From: Ptychodera flava
Taxonomy: Eukaryota; Hemichordata; Enteropneusta; Ptychoderidae
Direction of reading: 5' to 3'
Length of the DNA stretch: 64,000 nucleotides
Assembly: GCF_041260155.1 (NCBI RefSeq)
Contig: NC_091936.1
Span: 41,319,963-41,383,962 of the forward strand
The translations under genes were made by a program, and so were the position numbers. Under the pieces are notes generated by a model, which was not told where the DNA came from, did not search any database, and saw only the letters and a list, made by a program, of their open reading frames with translations. This document shows positions 35,101-47,028 of the stretch, one piece after another (within the stretch, counting starts at the first letter, position 1; the number at the start of each line of letters is the position of its first letter).

Positions 35101-37560
35101 AACGGAAAATCCCAGAACAAAATGTCTCCTGAAAATGAAGCAAAACAGAGAGGTACAGGTACAAGCGGTGACGAAATCATGGTACAGGTTCAAGAATATG
35201 ATGAAAAGGCAAGTGATCCAAGTAAAGTGAGTATGTCTCTGACAGCACCATTTGGAACTCACGATGATCGCCAAGTACTACTATCTACAAAAAGCAAGAT
35301 TGTCGAGCCAATATCCTCTGAAAGTAATGTCTTTGAAGGAAGCGGTACTCGAGCACATATCAACGTTGTAGATGTATCGACGTCAGAGCTGGAAACAACG
35401 CGCAGTCAGAGTCCAATTGACGAAGACAATTCCATGAACAGCACTGATTCTCTTGAAGTTAAAGATAAAAAGGCGTTTGGGGCGGACTTGGCATCGGATA
35501 GTTTGCCAGCCTCTGACACGAGTGATGACGTTCAAAGCATAGACAGCTTGGAATTGGTCGACAGTCTTGAGAAGACGCATGGTCCTGACGTCAGTGCCTG
35601 TACAGACAAAGAAAGCAATGATCAAGCAAGCGAGGGGCTTTCGATGGTCAGTGGTTCAAGTGAAAGACAAAACATTGTAAGAGATTGGCGCCAGTTTGTC
35701 CGAAGTACGTTTGATCAGACTGACGATGAAAGCCTCTTGTCCACCATAGATGAACAAGAGGATAGCGGAAGCAACAATATGGATGCGTCTGCCGAGGGAA
35801 GCGACTTTGAAAAGTTTCACAGCAGTAGCATGTACAAGGTGCCGAACAAAGCTTTCATGAATCAAAGACATTCTTGCAGCAGTACAGAGGAAAACTCATT
35901 TAAATCAGAGGAGGACACTCTGGAGAACTACTCACGTCATGAGAAACCGGACTCGGATGGATCAGCAGTAGTGACAGCCCAACAGTTATCACGCTGTGAG
36001 CTTTACGTGCAATTACCAGAAACAACAAATCCAGAAGACAACAAGATGAATGGAAATGAAGATGGTGAGAGCGGTTATACCGCTACTGGAAATGTATTAC
36101 CGAAGAAAATTGGCAATAGTGTGGCAGACAAATCTGAAAATGGCTCGGTTGAACAATATAAAAATCCTGTACAAATAGACACAGACGATCGGCAGCCAAA
36201 ACGGGAATACTCAACATCACACCCACAAGAAACTAAGAACGACAAGCCCTTTGCGGCATTGACTTTCTCACCTGAGGTAACAAGCAATCCGATTCATGCA
36301 GAACATTTAAAACAAGAAGAGCAAACTACAAGTCCCGCAGAATCATCACAGCATCATCATGGCCAGCAAACTTTGGTACAGGAGGGGAAAGATACAGCAT
36401 CGTCTAAAGTTTACAAGTCGTCCATAGAGCCATTAAGGAGAGTTAACGAAATGTCTAAAACGCATCGAGAAAGTGACAAACATACATCTAAAGACGGTTA
36501 TAAGACTTTCCACCGTGGTTTTCCGAGGTCTGCATTGTTTGGAAACAGAGAAAGAGAAACGCCAATTCAATCTCCAAATTATGTTGACCAAGCTTCCAAA
36601 CTTGAAACATCGCCAAAACAAAGAGATCTCATTTCTAAACAGGAGATATCTAATACTGAAAGAGGAGTTCCTCTGCGATCAGAGCGCAACACAGTTTTTG
36701 GAGCAAGATCTCAACTACAAAATACAAATTACAAAAGGCTTTCAAGTGACTCTGAACACTATCCGGACAGTACAACCAGTTCTAGTATCTATCAAAGTTC
36801 TTTTGCATCTGATGAAAAATTACAACACCCGAATGACAGAAGTGATGTCACACGCCAGACAACTTCAACATCTGTATTCCGACCAATCCACGGGTCTGGC
36901 AGTAGTCGTTCAGGGATGCAAGCTGACTTGCGGAAACCAACAGCCATCTCACCTGCTTCTCCATATGCTCATGTGCAAACACCTGTGCGGGAAAATCCCG
37001 ATGAAAAGGGTCTTAGAGCGCTTGATGGAAGACGAAGAGAGAAGTTGCACTCAGAAAGACACCTACCTTCAAACGGTATCCACACATCGCCTTCCACTAT
37101 GAAAGACACGACCCGTGAGAAGAAAATTACAAAATATGGATACACTGTTTATCTTACGCGTTCCTCTTCTAAAGATTCCCTATCTGGAACCGACCACATC
37201 ATAACCCATGAAACCCACGTCATCTCCAAGCCAAAGCCAGAGACTCCACCTTCCCAAACACCACCCGCACGACGAATTTCTGAAAGAATGCAAAAACCTA
37301 CGACGCGATCACAGGCTCGGGCGGACGAGATGAGACAAACTAGTCAAAAGCTGTTTTCTCAAATGCAAGAAAGACGACCCTCTTTCAAACGGAGTTTCAA
37401 AGAAGGAAGCGACAATGTTTCACGGAGCCAGTCATTTACAAGGAAAGGTTCAGAAACTCCTCCAGTCAAACACAAACGCCAGGCGATTAGAATATACAGG
37501 AATCAGTCAGTTCAAACCGAGAGGTCGTTCATAGCTCGCAGCATGCATCCCTACAGTTAA
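30449..37560 (+). CDS. gene A: single-pass membrane protein with giant disordered cytoplasmic tail
   Basis: Exons: 30449-30517 (phase 0 end), 30802-30830 (phase 2), 32760-32819 (phase 2) and 33477-37560, giving 1413 residues. The order is a signal peptide (core LPVITILVFLCLF), a tiny ectodomain (VDAISCQDGRCENDGG..SLSWKW, two cysteines), a membrane helix at about 54-75 (VIGALTSMCAVTAILGC) and a tail of about 1340 residues. The tail is rich in Ser, Glu, Asp and Thr and has no recognisable folded domain. Tail motifs: TQTE at 218, KYGYTVYLTR at 1272, KPTT at 1326 and SVQTE at 1398. TQT/VQT words resemble dynein light chain LC8 anchors. Exon phases and tail motifs match gene B, so they are paralogues. 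I do not recognise a named family; it is probably a transmembrane scaffold or adaptor. The last exon is over 4 kb without an intron. Confidence 0.8.
32077..32131 (+). repeat. (GA)n microsatellite, intron 2 of gene A
   Basis: About 27 GA units followed by a G-run. Both lie in the 1.9-kb intron between exons 2 and 3. Confidence 0.95.
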
Positions 37561-37562
37561 GG

Positions 37563-37928
37563 TATAGTAGAACTCGCCTCCGGGACAGATAATATCACTC
37601 AAATTTCTCAATACTTTTCCAGTGTATCGCTTGTTGGGGCTCATTTTAAAGGTCTTGGAATATGTCAAAAGAAGAGCAGAAGGCAAGTCCCACAGCATCA
37701 TCATCGCCAACAAACTAATTTTGAAAATCGAACATGTAATTTTCCCCCACAGAGTTAACACAGTGTTGGCGGCCATTTTGAATTTTTAAAAATTAGGTAA
37801 TTTGTGTCCCCAATTCCAAAATTTTCATGATCACAGATTTTCATTCTTGATTGGCAAGAGAATGGTTGAAAGTTTCATAAAGAAAAGTCAGAGAAAAAGT
37901 TTGTCTTGAACTTTTGAGACGTTTAATA
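37563..37928 (+). repeat. dispersed repeat family R1, copy 3, directly after the gene A stop
   Basis: The third copy starts 2 bases after the stop codon (GGTATAGTAGAACTCGCC). It carries GGGACAGATAA, TTGTTGGGGCTCATTTTAAA, TTTTCCCCCACAGAGTTAAC, GGCGGCCATTTTGAATTT and GAGAATGGTTGAAAGTTTCA. The gene A 3' UTR therefore probably begins inside the repeat, and the repeat may have set the present stop or 3' end. It has an insertion of about 55 bp relative to the other copies. Confidence 0.75.
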
Positions 37929-40308
37929 CCTTAATTCTGAATCGCACGATGATTTAATGGAAAGCTGTGTTGTAATGAACTGTGGGTACTTTGTAGGATG
38001 CAAGTCACCTTTGCCTTTCAAATTTTCTGTTTCATCTTTGGATCGAACAAGTTATTTCTCCTTTTTTCTACGAATGAACTAAAAAAGTAACTTCTTTTCA
38101 AATACATTTGCATCGATTAGATGTCTCTCGTGAAAGATGGAGAATTAACAACAGCTGAATGGGGAACGGGCGGGAATGGCATTCGAAAAACATGTTAAAT
38201 GCGCTGAAATTATCATACTATTATACGCAAAGGTAAATCATATCTACAATTTTCTTTGTGTGAGTGAAGGTGCAAGTCTGATTTCGCCGCCTGAAACTGA
38301 CCATGTCTTCTAACCTTCTTGATTTGTCTTCTTCACCTGCTCTTAATTAATTCTTCCCTCTTTTAATAGACAGTATATTCGTACCTCTGTCACTACACTT
38401 ATTACTTCAATCCTACCAGTGCAGTTCTATCATAGCGCAGTGGGCTACTGCGGGCTGTTGTGTCATGAAGCATATAGGTGACGTCAGACGACGTCACAAT
38501 GTATAAAATAGTGTTTTTTAAAACTCTTCACGAAATGAACAATACCTTTTCAATAGTGAAATAGAAGTTGAAGATGCAAGCATTTATATTACAAACAGTA
38601 TTCCACAGGAGGATTATGCGATAGCCAGAGGATAATTGAAATTTTAGGCAATGCTCATCTTTTAATTTGGCATCTTTAGTCACTTTTCATGGACGTTTAA
38701 CGTTAATTCTTAAGACGTTTCTTAGATTGAAATGTTTGACTCCGATATTTGTCAGTGGACTAAACAACTTTAACATATCAGTAAGAAAAACAGTACGTAG
38801 TACTATGTACGATTTCAACCAAGGACAACCATTGGTAATTTAGTCCCATATACATCTGTTTTGGTAGAAAATATAGCAATATTTTGTACCACAGAAAGTG
38901 GAATATTTTATAGTGGAAAGTAGAATATTTATAAACTTTTGTATTAATCTTAAGGGATGGATCGGCAGATCATATTGTAATAATGTGGATATCAACATTT
39001 ATATTACATGATTGAATTTTGGAACTAACGATTGGCAACAAGATCTACTTTGACCGGCACAGATCACAACCATACGACTATTTCGTTTTCGAGTGTAGTC
39101 ACGTGGTAATTACTTTAACTTGACTCATCAGTTTGTATACTAGATTATATAATCTGTATAATTTTAGTAAGGAAATGAAAGATGGTATAGAAAATACACT
39201 TCCTCCATTTCTTTAGTAACAAGTGATAATTTCATAAATATTACGATATATTTTACGTAGAGAGAGACTCACTTGTACAGTACATGCAGATCACAGTTAA
39301 CACAGAATAATTAAATTCTAAAAAACTATCAGCATTATTGCAATGTGACGGTGGAGCGAATGCAGTATTGCGTTCACAGCTTTAAACGAATTAGTTGTCA
39401 GCTATATCCATCAACGATATGTGACGTAGTGAAACTTTATCGTAAAACAGAAGCTGGCAAAATAGATAAAACAAAAATACACTTGAGAGATAATGATGAT
39501 GATGATGATGATGGTGGTGGTGATGATGATGATGATGGCGATGATGATAATAAAACAAGAAACTATGATTTCATAATTGTTTTATTTTCCTACCAAGTTT
39601 TAACTTCTTGCCTCGGCGGTGAAGTCACTTTGTAGTATGATATATATTTTTACAACTGTAAGAGGTCTTGTTATTTTATGCGTCGTAGATCCGAACTCGT
39701 GGAGATATTATACAAGATTTGTAAGCTGTAATGTAATGGTTATGTTTCAATAACAATTGCAACTCTCCTAGCATCCGATGGCGCTCCAGACAAGGCTCAC
39801 ATCGGTGACGTCAGCCCCGTCACTGCTCAGAGTGTGAGGGCGTTTTCACATTTGCGTCTGTGTCGACAGTGTAAGCCTCGTGAATGTAAATAAAATATTA
39901 GAAGAATGAACAATTATATGCGTTTCGAAGATTAGCATATAATTACTATCTATATATTCGTTACATAAAAGAATTCCTTTGATTGACGCTTGTGTCACCA
40001 GGTGTTCAATGCGTATATATTGGTGTAAAGGTCTTTTGTCTTTTAGTCTCGGTCGAAACTCCACGATGTCCACACAAGTATTATTTTATGTGTATATTCT
40101 CTAAATCTTGTGATGCAGTTTTATAGATCTTTTAAGTCCGCTGCCTTTTGACAATGCGTTGTAAGGGGGGGGGGGATTGTGTAAATAAAAGTGGTGAGTT
40201 TTTCGAGGGTACACAGTACGCTCGTGGGGTGTAACGACCACCGCATACCACATATTATCACTGTTGTGCATCATTTAATTATCAATTCTCGAAGTTCAGA
40301 ATAGATAG
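37929..40308. other. intergenic, no gene supported
   Basis: Seen here: paired CRE-like sites (TGACGTCA 38479-38486, GACGTCAC 38490-38497) followed by TATAAAAT at 38502-38509, a promoter-like cluster with no recognisable downstream gene; a (GAT)n tract at about 39493-39548; and a G-run at 40166-40177. Otherwise AT-rich and featureless. Confidence 0.5.
38479..38509 (+). promoter_or_regulatory. CRE pair plus TATA box, orphan promoter-like cluster
   Basis: TGACGTCA and an overlapping-type GACGTCAC lie 3 bp apart. TATAAAAT follows 4 bp later. The spacing is right for a CREB-driven core promoter. No open frame or splice structure downstream could be supported, so the transcript, if any, may be non-coding or begin with an untranslated exon. 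Confidence 0.3.
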
Positions 40309-40311
40309 TTA

Positions 40312-41216
40312 CCAGTCCGGGTCAGCTCCAAAATTGGAGACTCATTATGATAATGTATTCCGGCATTCAGCCAATCATCGACCAGATTACATCATTAATA
40401 AAGTACAGGTCACGCTGGGTCAGAAATTACCCACCAAGTGTGATCGGCAGTTTTGGGCCGCTTATTAAGCCCCTGTCTTGTGAATTTCGACGAATTTCGA
40501 CAGTCAACATAATCCACGTGTTCTGCAGAAGGTCATGTCCAACAAGGAGTCCGATTAGTGAACAAATATTCGAAATATTGACGATTCATTTCTACCCCCA
40601 GTTTATCGATTTCGCTCAAGTACCGAGAATCATTTTGTGGATGTTCGTCATCTCTATTAGAAATAGTGTTATAAAGGTTATTTGTGTAGGTACGCGTATA
40701 ACATTTTGCAAGAAAGAAGAGCAATGTCAGAGCTTTAAAACGATACCTGTTTTGTAGTTGTCAAACGCAGACTAAAAATGGTACGCGATTTTGAAAATGT
40801 GTTGACAGAGTGGCCACACAACTGTTCCCCATACGGTAGAATTTGTATCGCTGCCATCTCCGATACAAATGGGGTATTCTGAACGATCTGTGTAGGTACA
40901 CGATTTATATTTCGCAGGACTTCAAGCCAGAGTCTAGGAATCACAGCGATATATGGGGTTTGGTTGTCTTAGCCAGAATAAAACTGGTACGCGATTTTGA
41001 AATTGTGTTTTGACAGAATGGCCACACAACTGTTAGACATTATGACAGAATACGGCGCGGGAGTTCGACACAGTATGGCGTACGTAACGAAGGACGCATG
41101 TGGAGGTTGCCAGGAAATACAATTTTTACTGATGGCGCGCTGGCCGCTGATTGGCTAATAAGAGGGGAAAAATATTATGGTATAGCGTCTCCAATTTTGG
41201 AGCTGACCCGGACTGG
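40312..41216. mobile_element. 905-bp non-autonomous DNA element, TTA target (PIF/Harbinger-like)
   Basis: The left end starts CCAGTCCGGGTCAGCTCCAA and the right end closes with TTGGAGCTGACCCGGACTGG, a 30-bp inverted repeat that continues as AATTGGAGAC. TTA flanks it at 40309-40311 and 41217-41219. Internally, GGTACGCGATTTTGAAA with GGCCACACAACTGTT occurs twice (about 40779 and 40987). A 136-codon open frame at 40347-40757 shows no transposase motif. The target size suggests PIF/Harbinger; other superfamilies cannot be excluded. Confidence 0.8.
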
Positions 41217-41219
41217 TTA

Positions 41220-42742
41220 CGGCTCGTGTATTGTTTGGTCCCATTTTCAGACCGCAATAAAAGGTATATCTTCAATTTCAGGCCAACCTATCGTTTCATC
41301 CATATTACAAAGTTCTCTTTGATGTTTTTCATCGAGAAATTGAACTCGAACTTCAAATTCCTGTATAATTTTGGCTAGCAGTGTGCTCAAAACAAACCCC
41401 CACTGAAATACTTACTGCAGTCTTCAGACTGAAGTGAAAGAAATCCCTTGTCTGCTCACAATATCATATAGTAGTATTACTTTCTTGTATGTTGCCTGGT
41501 CTTGGTTACCTAAATATCTATCTGAACTTTTCAATTGTAATGTTGCTAGCTTTCAGTCACCATGCAAGTCCAATGTAGTTTATTATCAAGATTTGTTTTG
41601 TGTTTCGGGCATTGAGGGCGCTGTATGCTATCAGTTTTCAGAGGGTTTTACGTTGTGCTGACATTGTATATTAGTCGCATTTTTATTCCATCTTTACTGT
41701 AATCATCTCTAACGAAAGTAATTTGAGTGTAGTTTCATTTTTATGATACCCGTAATTGTCGTTAGCTATCCAACTATGCAAACAATAATATTGGCCCGTA
41801 AATCTTAACACAACATTGGTTTAAAACTGTAAGATAGCAGGTTACGGAAAATTATTCCTATTTTTCTAAACTTTTTCAATGAGATGTACTGGATCTATAG
41901 GGTGTCATTGTTACGTATACATTTTACGACTCTTATAGGCCTATACTTTAACAAAAATATGCAATTGATTCATCAGGAATATGAAAAAAACGACACCACG
42001 GCAAACGTGAACGATGTTATCTGCCATCCCACCGACTAGATGAAGAACATGGCGATTATTCTTATTGGTCACTTTAACGTGAAATGATTGTCGTAATTAT
42101 GACATGAAACGCTTGGTCACGATAACCAGCGTATTAACAAACCCTTTAGCCCCTCTTTCTACAGTTTCAAACCCAGCGTGGATCTTAAAAGTCCAGATGA
42201 TTATACCAATCGTCATTTCTTAACCGCTATTGAACGCTCTCGCAATTCAATTTCCTGGGAAACTTGAAACAGGAAACTCAATGGCAAGCCCATTCATTCG
42301 CACATATAATGACAAATTGCACTTTGAAATTCACTCTTGACACTAGATTCGATAATGTATACGAGTGTAAAGCTCCGGGAGCTGTAACTTTGGATGTAAT
42401 TTCTGGTGTATTTTTGTACCATTTCTTGTTGTTCTTTATGTCAGACTGCCTATTATTGCATATGTACCGCCGATTACGTAGCTGTTGCCAGTAAAATAAA
42501 ACTGGTATTTTCACGGCAAATTATGCAAATGAGATAAAATAGTCCCTGTTGATATTTGACATATCCCAAAAAAAATTATGATATATGAAACTCTTCATTG
42601 TGCTGAGGACTGGATTCAGCCAGTTGTACGTTTTTGTGAAACATTTTGCCACCAGCAAACGTTTCATGGCATTTTGGGGACGACAACCCGTTTCTAAACA
42701 GGTCAAGTGTCCATGCAATAATGTTTACATAGAAAATCATGT
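41220..42742. other. intergenic, no gene seen
   Basis: No coding region or RNA gene is supported. A 25-bp sequence (TTTCACGGCAAATTATGCAA+ATGAG) at 42508-42532 recurs in direct orientation at 45851-45875, just outside the far end of the next element. Confidence 0.5.
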
Positions 42743-42746
42743 TTAA

Positions 42747-45700
42747 AGCCCCAGTATTTGTAACTTTTAACCTTTTTTTATGTTCGAAATTACATATTAT
42801 TCTCTTACATCCATCGTGAAATGTTGTTCAGTAAAGAAATATGCCAAATTTGTGCTCCTGTAGTGACATACAAACGCTAAATATTGCCCGATCGAGTTGG
42901 ATTGCCGCGCGGGTTTGTTGACAACTTGTAGACTGTGCACGTGATCGAGAACGCCGATACTGATGACATCATCGAGCCTGCAACATTCCTGGGGCCTTGC
43001 CATGCCACGCCACACTCGCCCATGGTCGCCGGCTGAATGACCTGCGAATGGTTTTATTTTGTTCTTCTCCGTTCAAATACGTACTGCTACTGTGTTTCAG
43101 AGGATACAGAACTTTGGCAGAGGAGGCTGACATTCTATTCTGGTACAGTGTGCGTTATATACGGATTATTCAAACTGCAGTCGGCAGTGCACCGACGCGC
43201 ATCCTGCAGTTGGTCACTCAGAACTCCGGGTACCGATGTAAAATCAAGACGACACTATATACACTTGGCTCACTTCTGTAGGCAAATACCTATCAAAATT
43301 GAGTAACTTGAAGTAATAAATTTCAGCTGATTGTCGCTTTAGCGGCAAGGTGATTGCGAAATCGAAGCAACATAGTTTGGCAATGTATGGTAAGCAGTCG
43401 AATGCAGTGAACGCGATGGCCTTTGGCAGCAAGTAAGGGAACCGTCAGTATTTACGACCTGGGGGTCCTTTATAAGGGGGTGCTCAAAATGTTTTTCTTT
43501 GTCTTACTCTGTCCTCAATGAAATAATGATAAGTTGATTATATATATTTTACTCTGATACATATTAAATAAAAAGAAAAATACTCTAACAGTACAAATAA
43601 ATATCAACTAGAAGGAAGGCAAAAAACTACAAGTAGGTGGTACTACTAGCAATACTTATTATGAAAGAGAAGATAGTGACGATGAGAATGATATCGTTGT
43701 TCATGTACACAATGGCACCAGCGACAGTAAAGATGAGGATCAACACTGGTGATGATGATGTCACACAGTAGTTTTCTGCAGTCATTACCAGGGTTGGAAG
43801 GAGAGGCTGGGTCATGGAGAAATGTTCTCGACAGATATCACTATAAGTGCACAGGATGAAGGACAAAACTGAACTGTTGTGAATTCATCCTTTATATTAC
43901 CATAGAAATGTATATTTTATTTGACTTGAGTTCAACAACCATTTGGACATTTAACCATACCATAATGACATGCTACCCATCCAAATTTAGCAATACTATA
44001 TGGTCGGAGACTGCTTATTAGTGAGCTTTTATATCTACATATTGTTACATGGGCTCAGGTAAGCCAAACTTTCTGTTAGAGAGGGGGTTACTCAAAGTCT
44101 TCATGGTTGGCTGGGGTGTGACTCAAAATTTCGGAGTTTCTAATGTAATTCCTCCGACCCCAGATCGTAAATAATGACGGCTCCCTAAACAGCTGTGAAC
44201 GCCTGAGTCAGAACGATCGGGACCAGTATACGCACTGCTGTATCTCAGCGAAAATTTAGAAAAAAACAATGGAGCTACTGCTAAGAAATTTACAGACTCT
44301 TGGCTCTTGATGCATCAGTTACTGAGCTTTTATACTGGTAAAAAAGCATTCTGAATACAGCGGTAAATTTCCTCCCAAACGAGAAAGGATAACACGTGGG
44401 CATTTTGCAATGGACGCTGTCAATTTTACCTTGCTGCAGGCCCCACACCAATCTCGGCCCGGCCGCCCGCTGCACTTATACAGTCTACTACCTCCATGTA
44501 GTACAGCCTTACAGGACTAGTAGCCGGCCAAACACACAAAAAACAATGTCGCAGTGTAAAATCCGTAGGTCAGAACCGTTGATCATAAATTTTTAGAACC
44601 AGTGATGTTTAAAAGTTTTGTATTGATCACTTCATTTAGGTTTATGTGAATGACTTTCTCATCGAGCTGCAGCTGCGTCTATAATTGTCCCGGGCATTGT
44701 CCATGCAAATTTGGGGCCTGCCTTAGCTCCCTCCGATCGTCTGTAGACTACAGCCAAACTCACAGTCCTGAGCAAATTGTACAGTTGTGAAAGTCAGATA
44801 TATGTATCATGAACTTTATACAAAAATATATAAACAACAGAATCAAACCAAGACGTTAGTTTGCTGTCGGGCCGGGTGCGCAGGGGACGACTTTGCAGTG
44901 AGGCCGGGATCTCTCTTGTGTTCGAACTTCTAAGCTTACAATGCCTGGAGCTCCATCGCATCGCAGCTAGCCGATAATTGTACTACTGTAGTCCTTGTGA
45001 GGATTAGATACCCGTTACGTTCGATACTATTTTGAAATACTTTTAAATTTAAAGCCTAAGACTGATGTACTGCATTCAAGATATAATTTTTCCTTTCTGA
45101 GCGTTTTCAATTACGCCGTACGGCAACGATATGCGAAGTTGATAGGCTGTGTTGCCTGCAGCGTAGCCTGGCCGTACACAAAACTTCCTTTGAGTAGACG
45201 AAGCAGAATCAGTCCTGTCATTTTTTTAAACGAAATTTTCATTATACTACATAATGGAAGAAACGACTAGTTCAATTATTACAATGGTGAAGTGTTGAAT
45301 TTTTATTCATATATGTTTTTCTCTCTCAATTCATTTAGCAAACTTGATCTCCGTGCCATCGGTCACAACGTGCAGTGCCTTGCATGAAGCTTACAATCGA
45401 CTGCCTCCGTCTTTAGTTTAGCTGTTCAAGAAGTTTGTTTGCACGGCTCATTATAGTCAGAACAATCTGTAAACACTTACATATTTATATCTTTCCGGTA
45501 TTTCACCCAACTTTCGCGCGTTTTTAGCTGAGTCTCCAGTTTCGATGGACCAGACCTTTTCGAAGAGCGTATGGTTTCTACGGACGCCACAGTAAAACTT
45601 GCGTAGATGTGGTTGAGCATGCGCGGTGGTGTGATTACGTTTCGTTTCGTGTGTCAACAAAGCTGACTTCTGGTCCGGACAAGAAGTCATTTTGCACTCC

Positions 45701-45839
45701 TTTTACTGTTAATCGTGAGGCGGGCTAGGCATGCAAACCATGCGATTCAGTATTAATTATGGTCTACTTTCACATACTGAGGATGTCATTTTAATCAAAA
45801 ATATGAAAAAAATTGTTAAAAGTTACAAATACTGGGGCT
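42747..45839. mobile_element. 3.1-kb DNA element with TTAA target duplication
   Basis: The left end is AGCCCCAGTATTTGTAACTT+TTAAC and the right end its exact inverse (GTTAAAAGTTACAAATACTGGGGCT), about 25 bp. TTAA flanks it at 42743-42746 and 45840-45843. The TTAA target suggests piggyBac, but the AGCCCC start is not the usual CCC(T/A) end, so the superfamily is open. No transposase is visible. A second element (43437-44185) sits inside it, so it is the older of the two. Confidence 0.75.
43437..44185. mobile_element. 749-bp TAA-flanked element nested in the 3.1-kb element
   Basis: The left end starts GGGAACCGTCAGTATTTACG+ACCTGGGGGTC and the right end is its inverse with a few changes (GACCCCAGATCGTAAATAAT+GACGGCTCCC), about 30 bp. 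TAA lies on both sides (43434-43436, 44186-44188). Its size and 3-bp TWA target resemble PIF/Harbinger-type non-autonomous elements. There is no transposase; the short open frames are not recognisable. Confidence 0.8.
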
Positions 45840-46273
45840 TTAAGACATTATTTCACGGCAAATTATGCAAATGAGCCATACCCGGAACTGCTTTGTTTTT
45901 GTAAACATTGCCTACAATGTTACGATCGATGAAACTCGGCGATTATTGAATAATTGGGCACGTAATTCAAATATCCTTCCAATCTGCTGTCTCAAAAACA
46001 AAATAGTAATCGCAGATATATTCAGGAGCCTCCAATTTTACCAAAAATTTACTTGCTTCCAACAAATATTCGTTGTATTTGCCAGCGCGATCTAGCGAAG
46101 CTTACCAAAGGACTGACGAACTGACCTAACATGACCTCACTTTGTGAGTGGCTGGGCCAATCAGAGAGCGTCTCACAGTTGCGTCATCAATGCCTCTTCA
46201 CCGTATCAAATATCCGTACGCCATGGCCGATTATTGCATTTTCGTCAAATTTGAGAGGACATATGCAATAATA

Positions 46274-46585
46274 ACAGAACTTCATGACCTCTGCTAGCTC
46301 TGTTACGTACAGAAGTTATTTTCACTCGTTACGCGGCCTGTTCTGCAGTATTTTTACTCGCTGCGCTCGTGAAAATACCGCCGCAGAACATGGCCGCTTC
46401 CACAGGCTCTAGAGTCAATGCAGGCGAACCGCTAGCCGCCACTGATACAATAAAAGCTTTTGATTTTTATTGTATCAGTGGCGGCTAGCGGTTCGCCTGC
46501 ATTGACTCTAGAGCCTGTGGCCGCTTCACTCTTGGAAATAACTTCTGTACGTCACAGAGCGCGCGCAGAGGTCATGAAGTTCTGT
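46274..46585. mobile_element. 312-bp foldback element
   Basis: The outer arms are ACAGAACTTCATGACCTCTG and CAGAGGTCATGAAGTTCTGT, extending through GTACAGAAGTTATTTTCACT with a few mismatches. The inner part is a nearly perfect stem of about 57 bp: left CCACAGGCTCTAGAGTCAAT...GATACAATAAAA, right TTTTATTGTATC...ATTGACTCTAGAGCCTGTGG. The loop is about 8 bases. Perfect inner arms suggest a young or gene-converted element. No protein is encoded. Confidence 0.85.
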
Positions 46586-47028
46586 CATAGTGTCCAACAT
46601 ATCGACACAACCTGTACGTGTGTAACGCCAGATGTTACTGTCAACAATTAATCTGGAATAGGATTCATTTGTCAATAGCAACACCGTATATTGTATACAA
46701 TGTATTGTGATATTATTTGTCTTGATAGAAGAGGGCAGAATTGCACTCGGAGCAATTTCGAAAAGTTTTCACAAGGGGTGTCTTTAAATGTAAACATACT
46801 GGTCTACACTGTAAGATGTATAGAACAAATGTCAAAAAAAATTGAGGAGGGTGCAAACGCAACTGCTCTGAGGTTGCGGTCACGATTTTGAGAGCTATGG
46901 CCAGTCGTTGGTAAAAATGCACGTTTCACATTGTTGAAGCTATCGTGCTATGGGGAGTTGTATGCCATTGTACATTATAGAACCCAAACGTGTAAGGCAA
47001 ACGTGCATGACTAAACACTGTAAAAGTC

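Noticed and set aside
36473-37102. 209-codon frame within the last exon of gene A
   Set aside because: It is a shadow in another frame. The main frame is open for 1361 codons and carries motifs shared with gene B.
37507-37776. Minus-strand peptide [18 protein letters not shown], globin-like at first sight (LWGK)
   Set aside because: It is the reverse strand of dispersed repeat R1. A similar peptide appears in copy 1 at 13449-13658, and no globin helices or heme histidines follow.
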